This document shows, piece by piece, positions 54,338 through 62,998 of a stretch of DNA of 64,000 nt. The notes beneath the pieces are model-generated. The model saw only the letters and a list, made by a program, of their open reading frames with translations. It was not told the origin of the DNA and ran no database searches. The number at the start of each line of letters is the position of its first letter. Position 1 is the stretch's first letter. Source of the DNA: an uncultured Clostridia bacterium (GTDB lineage Bacteria; Bacillota; Clostridia; Christensenellales; Borkfalkiaceae); contig CANQWX010000008.1 of NCBI GenBank assembly GCA_947627665.1, forward strand, positions 1 to 64,000. The letters run 5' to 3'. The position numbers were made by a program, and so were the translations under genes.

Positions 54338-55305
54338 CTCTTTTCTCCTTTGCTCCTTTTTTGCTCGTCCTTTTCATAGGCGCGGACGATGCGCATCACG
54401 AGGGGATGGCGCACGACGTCCTTCTCCGTGAGGGTGCAGACGGCGACGCCCTCCACGTCCCCGAGAATGGTGACCGCCTGTTTGAGGCCGCTCCGCTTGC
54501 CGTCGGGGAGGTCGGTCTGGGTGAGATCGCCCGTGACGATCATCTTGCTCCCCTCGCCGAGGCGGGTCAAAAACATCTTCATCTGCTCGCAGGTGCAGTT
54601 CTGCGCCTCGTCCAAGATAACGAAGGCGTCCGAGAGCGTCCTCCCGCGCATGTAGGCGAGCGGCGCCACCTCGATCGCGCCCTTTTCGAGCAGTTTCGCA
54701 TACGTTTCGAGGCCGAACATCTCCTGCAGCGCGTCATAGAGCGGGCGCAGGTAGGGATCGACCTTGGTCTGCATGTCCCCGGGAAGAAAGCCGAGCTTTT
54801 CGCCCGCCTCCACCGCGGGACGGGTGAGAATGATCTTCTCCGTTTCGTGGCTCTTGTACGCCGCCACGGCGAGGCACACCGCAAGGTAGGTCTTGCCCGT
54901 GCCCGCAGGCCCCACGCCGAAGGTGACGGTGTTCTTGCGGATGGCGGAAACGTACTCCTTTTGCCCGACCGTCTTGCATTTGATGGGCTTTCCGCGCGAA
55001 GTGACGGCGACGACGTCCTTCATCATGCTGCCGAAATCGGCGCGCTTCCCCTCCCGCGCAAGTTCGAGGCAATAGAGAAGATCCCCCTTGCCGGCGTTGC
55101 CGCCCGCGTCCAAAAGGGAGAGCAGGTTCTCAAGCGCCGCCGCGCCGACCGCCGCGCCGCCCCCCTCGAGCACGATCCGCGTGCCCTCTACCCGCACCGC
55201 GACCGAAAGTTCGCGCGCGAGGAATTCGAGGTTCTCGTCAAAGACCCCCAAGACCTTGGCGAGCTTCTCCAGCCCGCCCGTTTCTACCGTGACCGCTTGA
55301 TCCAT
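54334..55305 (-). CDS. phoH: PhoH-family ATPase
   Basis: VTFGVGPAGTGKTYLAVCLAV, LTRPAVEAGEKLGFLPGD, VILDEAQNCTCEQMKMFLTRLGEGSKMIVTGD. Confidence 0.95.
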   Translation of the reverse strand: MDQAVTVETGGLEKLAKVLGVFDENLEFLARELSVAVRVEGTRIVLEGGGAAVGAAALENLLSLLDAGGNAGKGDLLYCLELAREGKRADFGSMMKDVVAVTSRGKPIKCKTVGQKEYVSAIRKNTVTFGVGPAGTGKTYLAVCLAVAAYKSHETEKIILTRPAVEAGEKLGFLPGDMQTKVDPYLRPLYDALQEMFGLETYAKLLEKGAIEVAPLAYMRGRTLSDAFVILDEAQNCTCEQMKMFLTRLGEGSKMIVTGDLTQTDLPDGKRSGLKQAVTILGDVEGVAVCTLTEKDVVRHPLVMRIVRAYEKDEQKRSKGEKR

Positions 55306-55313
55306 TGCGCTCC

Positions 55314-56186
55314 TCAGCCGAGATTGAGCGACGCGGAGGCAAACGCCCTGCCCGTCACCGCAAATCCCCGCTCCGTAGGTGTATATGTAAGTTCGCTCTC
55401 GCCGAAGTCGATGAGCGCCTGCGCCCGCGCCTCTTCCTCCGTGCCGGAATATTCCGCCTGCACGGGATAGGAGATCTTGACGCGTCCGATGACCGCGACC
55501 TGCCGCCGCGCGCCGCCGTAGTCCGCAAACGGCTCCACTGCCGTCTGTCCCTTTTCCACCTCGTCCCCCACTTGCACACAGGGAGTGCCGCGCAGAACGG
55601 TAAGCTCCTCCACCCTGCCCTTGGCGGGCACGAGAAGGGGGACGCAGGCAAGGGGGGAATGCTCCCCGCTCACTTCGAGCTGTACCGTCAACACCCCGCC
55701 CGACGCGCGCAGTTCGCAGAAAGCGACGTTCGGAAGGGACAGAAGCTCCGCCGAAAAGGCGTTGAGATCGCGCGGCATCGCCGAGAGAAAGGTCACGCCG
55801 CCCGCGGCGAGCGTTTCGCGCACTTCCCGCCCGTAGTATGCCCCGCTGCCCACCACTTCCACGCGGAGGACGCGGCGCTGGAAACCGCCCGCGGCAAGCA
55901 CGAACAGGAGCGTTCCCAAAATAAGCCCGATGTGCGCAACGCATTTTTTGTAGGCAAAAGCAAGTCCGCGTTCGCGCACTTCCTCTATATTATAGCACGC
56001 GCCGCGCAAAATTGCAAAGGCTTTTTCGCCGTCTTTGCGGGAAACCTCCAGCGAGAGGAGATTTTTTCCCTCGCGGCGGACGCGGAAAACATCGATCCCC
56101 GCCCGCGCGAGCTTATCGGGCACGCGGTCGCAGGAGAGGGAGGAGAGGCGGATGCGCACCCTGCCGGGCAGAAGCGGACCTTTCAC
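55314..56186 (-). CDS. yqfD: Sporulation protein YqfD
   Basis: Single TM, position upstream of phoH, NAFSAELLSLPNVAFCELRASGGVLTVQLEV. Confidence 0.8.
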   Translation of the reverse strand: MKGPLLPGRVRIRLSSLSCDRVPDKLARAGIDVFRVRREGKNLLSLEVSRKDGEKAFAILRGACYNIEEVRERGLAFAYKKCVAHIGLILGTLLFVLAAGGFQRRVLRVEVVGSGAYYGREVRETLAAGGVTFLSAMPRDLNAFSAELLSLPNVAFCELRASGGVLTVQLEVSGEHSPLACVPLLVPAKGRVEELTVLRGTPCVQVGDEVEKGQTAVEPFADYGGARRQVAVIGRVKISYPVQAEYSGTEEEARAQALIDFGESELTYTPTERGFAVTGRAFASASLNLG

Positions 56187-56431
56187 AGCCGTTCCACCTT
56201 GAAGATCTCTCCCCGCACGGAGGCGTCCCCGCCGCCGTATTTGCCGAGGGAGAGGCCCTTGCCCTCCACGCGCACCCCTCCCTTTTTGCCGCGAAAGACG
56301 ACGAGCGCGTCGCTGAAAGCGTCCAGCCGCCGAACGTTCTGGAAGTAACCGCCCCCCGCCGCGACGGTATATTGCACCTCGCTTCCCGCCTCCGCCCCGA
56401 GCGCTTTTACGATCTCCGCAAGAAATCTCAT
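56183..56431 (-). CDS. yqfC: YabP/YqfC-family sporulation protein
   Basis: 82 aa, overlaps yqfD start; GKGLSLGKYGGGDASVRGEIFKVE. Confidence 0.75.
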   Translation of the reverse strand: MRFLAEIVKALGAEAGSEVQYTVAAGGGYFQNVRRLDAFSDALVVFRGKKGGVRVEGKGLSLGKYGGGDASVRGEIFKVERL

Positions 56432-56479
56432 ATTCCCTATTTTATGCGCCGCGCCCTTTTCTCATGCCACCCCGCAAAT

Positions 56480-56757
56480 TCCCCCACTCACGTCATGTTG
56501 AGCGGAACGAAGTGAAGTCGAAACATCTCTACCGCATTATCATAAGGTTGAGATTTCTCCACTCCGCCTTCGGCTTCGGTCGAAATGACGAAAAGGGGTA
56601 CCCCCTCCTGCGGAGGGGGATAAAGGGGGTGGGCATCTTGGCGCCCCTGCAGGGGAGCTGGCGAGGCGTTAGCCGAGCCTGAGGGGTTTGAGAACCCTTT
56701 CCCCCTCGCGTTGCTCATGCCACTTTCCCTTTCAGGGACAGCAAGCACCCCCCCCCA
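56480..56757. repeat. Mosaic repeat cluster, ending in a C9 tract
   Basis: CGTCATGTTGAGCGG...GGTCGAAATGACG module, gcgcccctgcaggggagctggcgaggcgttagccgagcctgagggg, cactttccctttcagggacagcaag. Confidence 0.9.
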
Positions 56758-56823
56758 CAAAAAAAGCAAAAATAATCGGCACATATGCCACACAAACGAA
56801 CGTTTGTTTGATATAATAGAGGC

Positions 56824-57552
56824 ATGAAGAAAAGTTTTGTCCTCTACGAAAGCTATGGAAGGCAGCTCGAATTGCTCGACTTCGAGCAGAGCGGACGCCT
56901 CCTCAAAGCGATCTTTGCCCATGAGTACGGCGGCAAACAGCCCGCCCTCGACGCGCTTACCATGATGCTCTACCTCGAGATCGAGAGTACGCTCGACCGC
57001 GACCGCAAGCAATACGATCTCGTCTGCCAAAAGCGGGCGGACGCAGGACGGCAGGGCGGCAGACCCCGCAGCGATTTTTCTTGTTCCGAAAAAAAAGCAA
57101 ATGCTTTCAAGAATGAGAATGAGAATGAAAATGAGAATGTAGATGAGAAGGAGCGCGTTCCCTCGGCGCCCGCTGCCGTGCGGCGCGCCCGCGGGACCGA
57201 CCCCACCGAAAAGATCGCGGAGCGGGAGCGTTTTTACAGCGTCCGGAAGCAACGTGCGGAGGACGAGGCGGAGAAAAACTTAGAAAAGGCGCGCGGAGAT
57301 GTGGAATTCCGCGACGCCGAACGGGAGATGAAGGACGCAGAGATCTCTCTTGCGCGGGCAGAGGCACGGGGAGAGGACCCGTCTGCCCTTCGGAAGCTGC
57401 TCTATATGGCAAAAAAGAGGCGATGTGCGGCGATGGCACGGCTGCACTTTGCCGAGAGCGACTTTTTGCCGCGGTATGCGTGTAAAAAGTGTTCGGACAC
57501 GGGCTTTTTGCCCAACGGCCGCGGCTGCGACTGCTTTTTGCGCAGCGGGTAA
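56824..57552 (+). CDS. DUF6291-like N-terminus fused to a DnaC/DnaI-like loader N-terminal zinc region (no AAA+ domain)
   Basis: MKKSFVLYESYGRQLELLDFEQSGRLLKAIFAHEYG...; coiled-coil; C-terminal YACKKCSDTGFLPNGRGCDCFLRSG. Confidence 0.6.
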   Translation: MKKSFVLYESYGRQLELLDFEQSGRLLKAIFAHEYGGKQPALDALTMMLYLEIESTLDRDRKQYDLVCQKRADAGRQGGRPRSDFSCSEKKANAFKNENENENENVDEKERVPSAPAAVRRARGTDPTEKIAERERFYSVRKQRAEDEAEKNLEKARGDVEFRDAEREMKDAEISLARAEARGEDPSALRKLLYMAKKRRCAAMARLHFAESDFLPRYACKKCSDTGFLPNGRGCDCFLRSG

Positions 57553-57880
57553 CGGCATGACCTGCCCCCGTTCACGGGGGCGGGTGGCGCCGTCAGGCGA
57601 CAGGTGGGGGCATTCCCACGTCATGTTGAGCGGAACGAAGTGAAGTCGAAACATGGTCCACTTGTCACCCATTCGACTGCGCTCAGGGTGACGTAAAGAG
57701 GACGCGGGGCTTGCCCACCCCCCTACCCGTTTTGGCGGCAGGGACCGCCAAAACCCCGTCGGCGAGGCCACGCCTCCTGTCGCGGCGCCCCTCACAGCCC
57801 GCTGGGCTGTTGAGAGAACGGCGCCGCTCCACCCCCATGGAGGGGGCACACATGGCGCCTCCTAAGGAGGGGGTAAGGGT
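57553..57880. repeat. Mosaic repeat cluster between convergent DUF6291-like and gap genes
   Basis: gacctgcccccgttcacgggggcgggtggcgccgtcaggcgacaggtggggg, cgtcatgttgagcggaacgaagtgaagtcgaaacat, cattcgactgcgctcagggtgacg. Confidence 0.88.
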
Positions 57881-57947
57881 GGAAAAAAACGCCTCCGAGG
57901 GGGAAGCGTCTTTTTACCTGTCTTATTTGCCTTTCGATCGCGCGGCC

Positions 57948-58973
57948 TTACTTCAGTTCCGCAAAGTACTTGATGGTACGCACCATCTGCGATGTGTAAG
58001 AGTTCTCGTTGTCGTACCAAGCCACGACCTGTACCTGATAGGTTTCGTCGTCGATCTTGGTGACCATCGTCTGGGTCGCGTCGAAGATGGAGCCGTGGGT
58101 CTCGCCGATGATATCGGAGGACACGAGCTGTTCCTCGGTGTAGCCGAAGGAAGCGGAAGCGGCAGCCTTCATCGCCGCATTGATGCTTGCGGGCGTGACG
58201 TCCTTGCCCTTGACGACCGCGACCAAAATGGTGGTGGAGCCGGTGGGAACGGGAACGCGCTGCGCGGAGCCGATGAGCTTACCGTTCAACTCGGGAATGA
58301 CGAGGCCGATCGCCTTGGCTGCGCCCGTGGAATTGGGCACGATGTTGACAGCCGCGGCTCTCGCTCTTCTCAGATCGCCCTTTCTGTGGGGGCCGTCGAG
58401 CACCATCTGGTCGCCCGTGAAGGCGTGGACGGTGGTCATGATGCCGCTGACGATGGGATAGGCGTTGTTCAGCGTATACGCCATGGGAGCAAGGCAGTTC
58501 GTGGTGCAGGAAGCGGCGGAGATGATGGTATCGGAAGAGGTGAGCTTCTTCTCGTTGACGCCGTAGACGATGGTGGGAAGATCGCTGCCCGCGGGCGCGG
58601 AGATGACGACCTTCTTGGCGCCGGCGTCGATGTGCGCCTGGCTCTTTGCCTTGGAGGTGTAGAAGCCCGTGCATTCGAGCACGACGTCCACATTGAGCGC
58701 CTTCCACGGGAGATTGACGGCGTCCTTCTCCTTGTAGATGGTGATGGTCTTGCCGCAGACGGTGATGGTACCCGCCTCGTCGTCCGCCGACACGGTGTCC
58801 GCATGTTCGTATCTGCCCTGTGCGGAGTCGTACTTCAAAAGATGCGCGAGCATGGTGGGGCTGGTGAGGTCGTTGATGGCGACGATCTCGTACCCTTCCG
58901 CGCCGAACATCTGGCGGAACGCGAGGCGGCCGATGCGGCCGAATCCGTTGATTGCAACTCTTACATTTGCCAT
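57948..58973 (-). CDS. gap: Glyceraldehyde-3-phosphate dehydrogenase
   Basis: [54 protein letters not shown]. Confidence 0.97.
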   Translation of the reverse strand: MANVRVAINGFGRIGRLAFRQMFGAEGYEIVAINDLTSPTMLAHLLKYDSAQGRYEHADTVSADDEAGTITVCGKTITIYKEKDAVNLPWKALNVDVVLECTGFYTSKAKSQAHIDAGAKKVVISAPAGSDLPTIVYGVNEKKLTSSDTIISAASCTTNCLAPMAYTLNNAYPIVSGIMTTVHAFTGDQMVLDGPHRKGDLRRARAAAVNIVPNSTGAAKAIGLVIPELNGKLIGSAQRVPVPTGSTTILVAVVKGKDVTPASINAAMKAAASASFGYTEEQLVSSDIIGETHGSIFDATQTMVTKIDDETYQVQVVAWYDNENSYTSQMVRTIKYFAELK

Positions 58974-59186
58974 AATAAAAAATCCTCCGATATGGCTCCC
59001 TTTGCGAAAGCCGATTTTTTTACGCCAACATTCTAACATAATTTTTCGGGTTCGTCAATATTCTTTCGCTATTTTTTTCTTTTTTTGTAAAGCCTTTCCG
59101 CCCCGATCCGACAAGATACGGCGCGATCGCCCAAAATCAGGCGGAGAAGGCGGGGAAAGGGGGCGCATATCATAACGGCGGAGGTA

Positions 59187-59798
59187 ATGTCTATGGAACT
59201 TTCTCTGTTGCCCGGTACCCCCGTCCTCTCCCCCGCGGGAGAAGCGCTCGGGTACGTCAAAAGCGTATACGTCTTGAAAAACCGCCTCTCTGCGCTCGGC
59301 TGCGCGGACGGCGGAGAAGAGGAATTTTTTCTGCCCGCCCAAAAGCTAAGCTTCTCGGAAAAGGGGGTGACGGCGGGCAGGGCGAAAACTTCCGCCCCTT
59401 CGGGAGAGCCGTGCCCCGTGGGACGGGCGGTATTTGGCCGCACGGGCAAATTTTTGGGGCGGTGCTGCGGCTTCGATCCCGAGGCGGGGACCCTCTCCGC
59501 CCGCCGCGGGGAAGCGACGCTCGTCTTTCCCCTCTCCCGTGCCGCGGCGGGCGACGTCGTCCTCATCTCCCCCACGCACGAAAAAAAGAACGGCCCTGCC
59601 GCGAAAAACGCGATACGGGTCGATAAAACGCAAAAAATAAGCGCGGAAAACGGAGCGCACGGGCTGCTCGGGAAGCGGGTGAAACGGCCCGTGGAGGGCG
59701 TGGCGGAAGCGGGTGAAACGGTCACCCCCGCCACCTTGCAGCGGGCGCGGGAGAACAACCGCCTCCTCGAACTCGCCGCGAGCACGCTCACCGCCTGA
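59187..59798 (+). CDS. PRC-barrel-like domain protein
   Basis: LLPGTPVLSPAGEALGYVKSVYVL; second copy PVGRAVFGRTGKFLGRCCGFDPEAG. Confidence 0.55.
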   Translation: MSMELSLLPGTPVLSPAGEALGYVKSVYVLKNRLSALGCADGGEEEFFLPAQKLSFSEKGVTAGRAKTSAPSGEPCPVGRAVFGRTGKFLGRCCGFDPEAGTLSARRGEATLVFPLSRAAAGDVVLISPTHEKKNGPAAKNAIRVDKTQKISAENGAHGLLGKRVKRPVEGVAEAGETVTPATLQRARENNRLLELAASTLTA

Positions 59799-59806
59799 AA
59801 CTTGCC

Positions 59807-60457
59807 TCAGGCGCCGTAGCGGGCGAGGTATTCCTCCATCTTGCCGAGGTGCTCCCGCCCCCCGACGATCCCCTCTTCGATCGCTTTCAGAATGTCGCGG
59901 ACGGTGACGATGGAATAGATGGGGAAGCCGAACGTTTCGGAGGCCTCCTGCACGGCGGACTTGTCCCCCGTCCCCTTCTCCCCGCGGTCCACCGAGAGGA
60001 TCATGGCGGAAACGCGGACCTGTGCCGCCCGCTCGAGCTTGGGCAATATCTCGCGGAGCGCCTTCCCCGAGGTCATCACGTCGTCGATAAGACAGACGCT
60101 CTCGCCGTCGCGGAGGGCATGCCCCACGAACAGCCCCCCTTCGCCGTGGTCCTTTTCCTCCTTGCGGTCGAAGCAGAAGCCGACGTCCACCCCCTCCCTT
60201 GCGAGGGCGACGGCGGTGGAAACGGCGAGCGGGATCCCCTTGTACGCGGGGCCGACGAGGGCGTCCGCCTTCACGCCGTGCTCCAAGTAGCACTTGGCGT
60301 AGTACTCCCCGAGCCGCGCGATGCGGCTGCCCGTGCGGTACTTCCCCGTGTTGATGAAGTAGGGCGCCTGCCGCCCGCTCTTCAGCGTGAAGTCCCCGAA
60401 GAGCAGCACTTCGCTCTCCGCCATGAAACGGATAAATTCCTGCCGATAGGTCAACAT
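59807..60457 (-). CDS. pyrE: Orotate phosphoribosyltransferase
   Basis: FGDFTLKSGRQAPYFINTGKY, LVGPAYKGIPLAVSTAVAL, VCLIDDVMTSGKALREI. Confidence 0.96.
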   Translation of the reverse strand: MLTYRQEFIRFMAESEVLLFGDFTLKSGRQAPYFINTGKYRTGSRIARLGEYYAKCYLEHGVKADALVGPAYKGIPLAVSTAVALAREGVDVGFCFDRKEEKDHGEGGLFVGHALRDGESVCLIDDVMTSGKALREILPKLERAAQVRVSAMILSVDRGEKGTGDKSAVQEASETFGFPIYSIVTVRDILKAIEEGIVGGREHLGKMEEYLARYGA

Positions 60458-61380
60458 TTCAAGCTCCTTTGGCCGTTGAGGACGGCCGAACCGATGACGC
60501 TTTCCAGCTTTTCCACGCCGTGGGAGGCGCACCACCGCTCCAGCCCCGCGACGATCTTGGGACAGGCGAGCGCGTCGGTGAAGTTCTGCGTACCCACCTG
60601 TACGGCGGTCGCCCCCGCCATCATGAATTCGAGGGCGTCCTCCGCGCAGGTGATCCCCCCCATGCCGACGACGGGGATACGGACCGCGTGGCTCGCCTCG
60701 TACACCATGCGCACCGCGAGGGGCTTGATGCCCGCGCCCGAAACGCCGCCCGTGTTGTTCGCAAGCACGGGGCGTCTGCGCTCGATGTCGATCGTCATGC
60801 CCGTAAAGGTGTTGACGAGGGACAGCCCGTCCGCACCACCCCGCTCCGCCGCCCGCGCGTTCTCCGCAATGCTCTCCACATTGGGGGAGAGTTTGACGAG
60901 GAGCGGCGTGCGTTTTAAGGCGTTTTTTGCGACCCGTGTGACGTTTTCCACATCTTCGGGCCGCACGCCGAGGGACATCCCCCCGCACTTTACGTTGGGG
61001 CAGGAGATGTTGAGTTCGATGAAATCGACAAGCCCGTCGAGCCGCGCGCACATTTTGGCGTAGTCCCCGATCTCCCGTCCCGCGACGTTGGCGATGACGC
61101 GGGTCTTATTTTTCAGCCAATTCAGATCGTGCGCGATGAAGTGTTCGACGCCGGGGTTTTGCAGCCCGACGGCGTTGAGGATGACCCCCCTGCTCTCCGC
61201 GATGCGGGGGGTGGGATTGCCCGCCCGCGGCTCGAGGGTAAGCCCCTTGGTGCACACGGCGCCGAGCACCGAAATGTCGTACAGTTCGTCAAATTCCCTG
61301 CCGAAGCCGAAGGTGCCCGAGGCGGGAATGACGGGGTTTTTGAGCGCTACCCCGCAGAGTGTGACGCCGAGATCGCTCAT
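60451..61380 (-). CDS. pyrD: Dihydroorotate dehydrogenase catalytic subunit
   Basis: LKNPVIPASGTFGFGREF, FIELNISCPNVKCGGMSLG, GMGGITCAEDALEFMMAGATAVQVGT. Confidence 0.96.
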   Translation of the reverse strand: MSDLGVTLCGVALKNPVIPASGTFGFGREFDELYDISVLGAVCTKGLTLEPRAGNPTPRIAESRGVILNAVGLQNPGVEHFIAHDLNWLKNKTRVIANVAGREIGDYAKMCARLDGLVDFIELNISCPNVKCGGMSLGVRPEDVENVTRVAKNALKRTPLLVKLSPNVESIAENARAAERGGADGLSLVNTFTGMTIDIERRRPVLANNTGGVSGAGIKPLAVRMVYEASHAVRIPVVGMGGITCAEDALEFMMAGATAVQVGTQNFTDALACPKIVAGLERWCASHGVEKLESVIGSAVLNGQRSLKC

Positions 61381-62129
61381 AGGATCACCTCGCCAAGATC
61401 GAACACGGGGCCGTCCTTGCACACCCGCGCGCGGCTGCCGTCCGAAAGGGCGCACACGCAGACGAGGCAGGCGCCCACGCCGCAGCCCATGCGCTCTTCG
61501 AGGGAGGCATAGACGGGAAAGTCCCGCCCCGCCGCGGCGCTTTTGAGGGCGCGGAGCATCGGGGTGGGGCCGCAGGCGAGCACAACGTCGGGCCGCACCC
61601 GTTCCACGTTCTCCATGAACGCCTGCACGGCGGTGCCGCAAAAGCCCGACGAGCCGTCGTCCGTTGCGACCGTCAGCTCCTTTGCCCGCTGTAACTCGTA
61701 TTGCAGGCAGACGTCCCCCCTGCTGCGAAAGCCCATATAGGCGTAAATTTCCTTCTGTTCCGCATATTCGCGGAGGACGGAGATGAGGGGGAAGATCCCC
61801 ACGCCGCCGCCGACGAGGGCGACCCGTTTTTCCTTTTCCGCCACGGAAAAGCCGTTGCCGAGGGGCAGGAGCACCGAGATCTTCTCCCCGCGGGAATAGC
61901 GGGAAGCGAGCCGCCGCGTGCCCTCCCCGCGCAAGCGGTAGCAGAGGGTGACGCGCTCCCCTTCCGCCTTGCATATGGCGATGGGACGGCGGAGCGGAAA
62001 GCCGTCCACCCCCACCATGGCGAACTGCCCCGGCCGCACCCGCACGGGCTGCTCCAAGGCAAAGGTGAGAGAATAAATTTCGGGCGCGATCGCGCAATTT
62101 TCGAGAACGGTCGCATTTATTTCGCGCAT
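61377..62129 (-). CDS. pyrK: Dihydroorotate dehydrogenase electron-transfer subunit
   Basis: RPGQFAMVGVDGFPLRRPI, GGGVGIFPLISVL, ERMGCGVGACLVCVC. Confidence 0.93.
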   Translation of the reverse strand: MREINATVLENCAIAPEIYSLTFALEQPVRVRPGQFAMVGVDGFPLRRPIAICKAEGERVTLCYRLRGEGTRRLASRYSRGEKISVLLPLGNGFSVAEKEKRVALVGGGVGIFPLISVLREYAEQKEIYAYMGFRSRGDVCLQYELQRAKELTVATDDGSSGFCGTAVQAFMENVERVRPDVVLACGPTPMLRALKSAAAGRDFPVYASLEERMGCGVGACLVCVCALSDGSRARVCKDGPVFDLGEVIL

Positions 62130-62998
62130 ATTTCCCCCAATACGGACAATAGCTCCTCCCGCATGGAGAGCGCCGCCGCCCGTGCCGCTTCAAAGTAAGT
62201 TCCCCCCCTCTTTTGATAGGCGCAGAGGATCCCGCGGGAATTGTTGACGATCCCGCCCATGCCGCCCGCGGCAAAACAGCCCTTGAGCATTGCGGCGTTG
62301 CCGCCCTGCGCCCCGTATCCCGGGATGAGAAAGAAGGTGCGGGGAAGCCGCGCGCGCAGGCGTCTGCCCTCTTCGGGATAGGTCGCCCCGACGACGGCGC
62401 CCACGCGGGAATAGCCGTATCTGCCGCAGGAGCCATCTCCCCACGCTTCCGCCATGTCGCCCATCCGCTCGTACACCGTGCGGCCGTCCGCAAGTTTTAA
62501 GTCCTGCAATTCGCCCGAGGAGGGATTGCTCGTCTTGACGAGGACGAAGATCCCGCGGTCGTTTTGCTTGCATGCCTCCATAAAGGGAGCGATCCCGTCC
62601 GTGCCGAGATAGCCGTTGACGGTGAGAAAATCGGCGGAAAGCTCCCCCTCTCCCAAGAATGCCTCCGCGTACTGCGCCGCGGTCGCGCCGATGTCGCCCC
62701 GCTTGGCGTCCGCGATGACGATCAGTCCCCGCTCCTTTGCATAGCGGCAGGTCGCCGCAAAAGCCGAGAGGCCCGCCGCCCCCAACGGCTCGTAATAGGC
62801 GATCTGCACCTTGACCGCGGGCACGGCGTCGCAGACGGCGTCGATGATGTTTTTGTTGAATTCGAGCACGCCCGCCGCCTTCTCCTCCGCGTATGCGCGC
62901 TGCATCGTTTCGGGAAGATAGGAAAAGGAGGTATCCAGCCCCACGCAGGCGGGGTTTTGCTTTTCGGCGATCTTTTCGATGAGGGTATCTACGATCAT
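62117..62998 (-). CDS. pyrF: Orotidine-5'-phosphate decarboxylase
   Basis: NPACVGLDTSFSYLP, IVIADAKRGDIGATAAQYAEAFLG, GAVVGATYPEEGRRLRARLP. Confidence 0.95.
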   Translation of the reverse strand: MIVDTLIEKIAEKQNPACVGLDTSFSYLPETMQRAYAEEKAAGVLEFNKNIIDAVCDAVPAVKVQIAYYEPLGAAGLSAFAATCRYAKERGLIVIADAKRGDIGATAAQYAEAFLGEGELSADFLTVNGYLGTDGIAPFMEACKQNDRGIFVLVKTSNPSSGELQDLKLADGRTVYERMGDMAEAWGDGSCGRYGYSRVGAVVGATYPEEGRRLRARLPRTFFLIPGYGAQGGNAAMLKGCFAAGGMGGIVNNSRGILCAYQKRGGTYFEAARAAALSMREELLSVLGEICAK

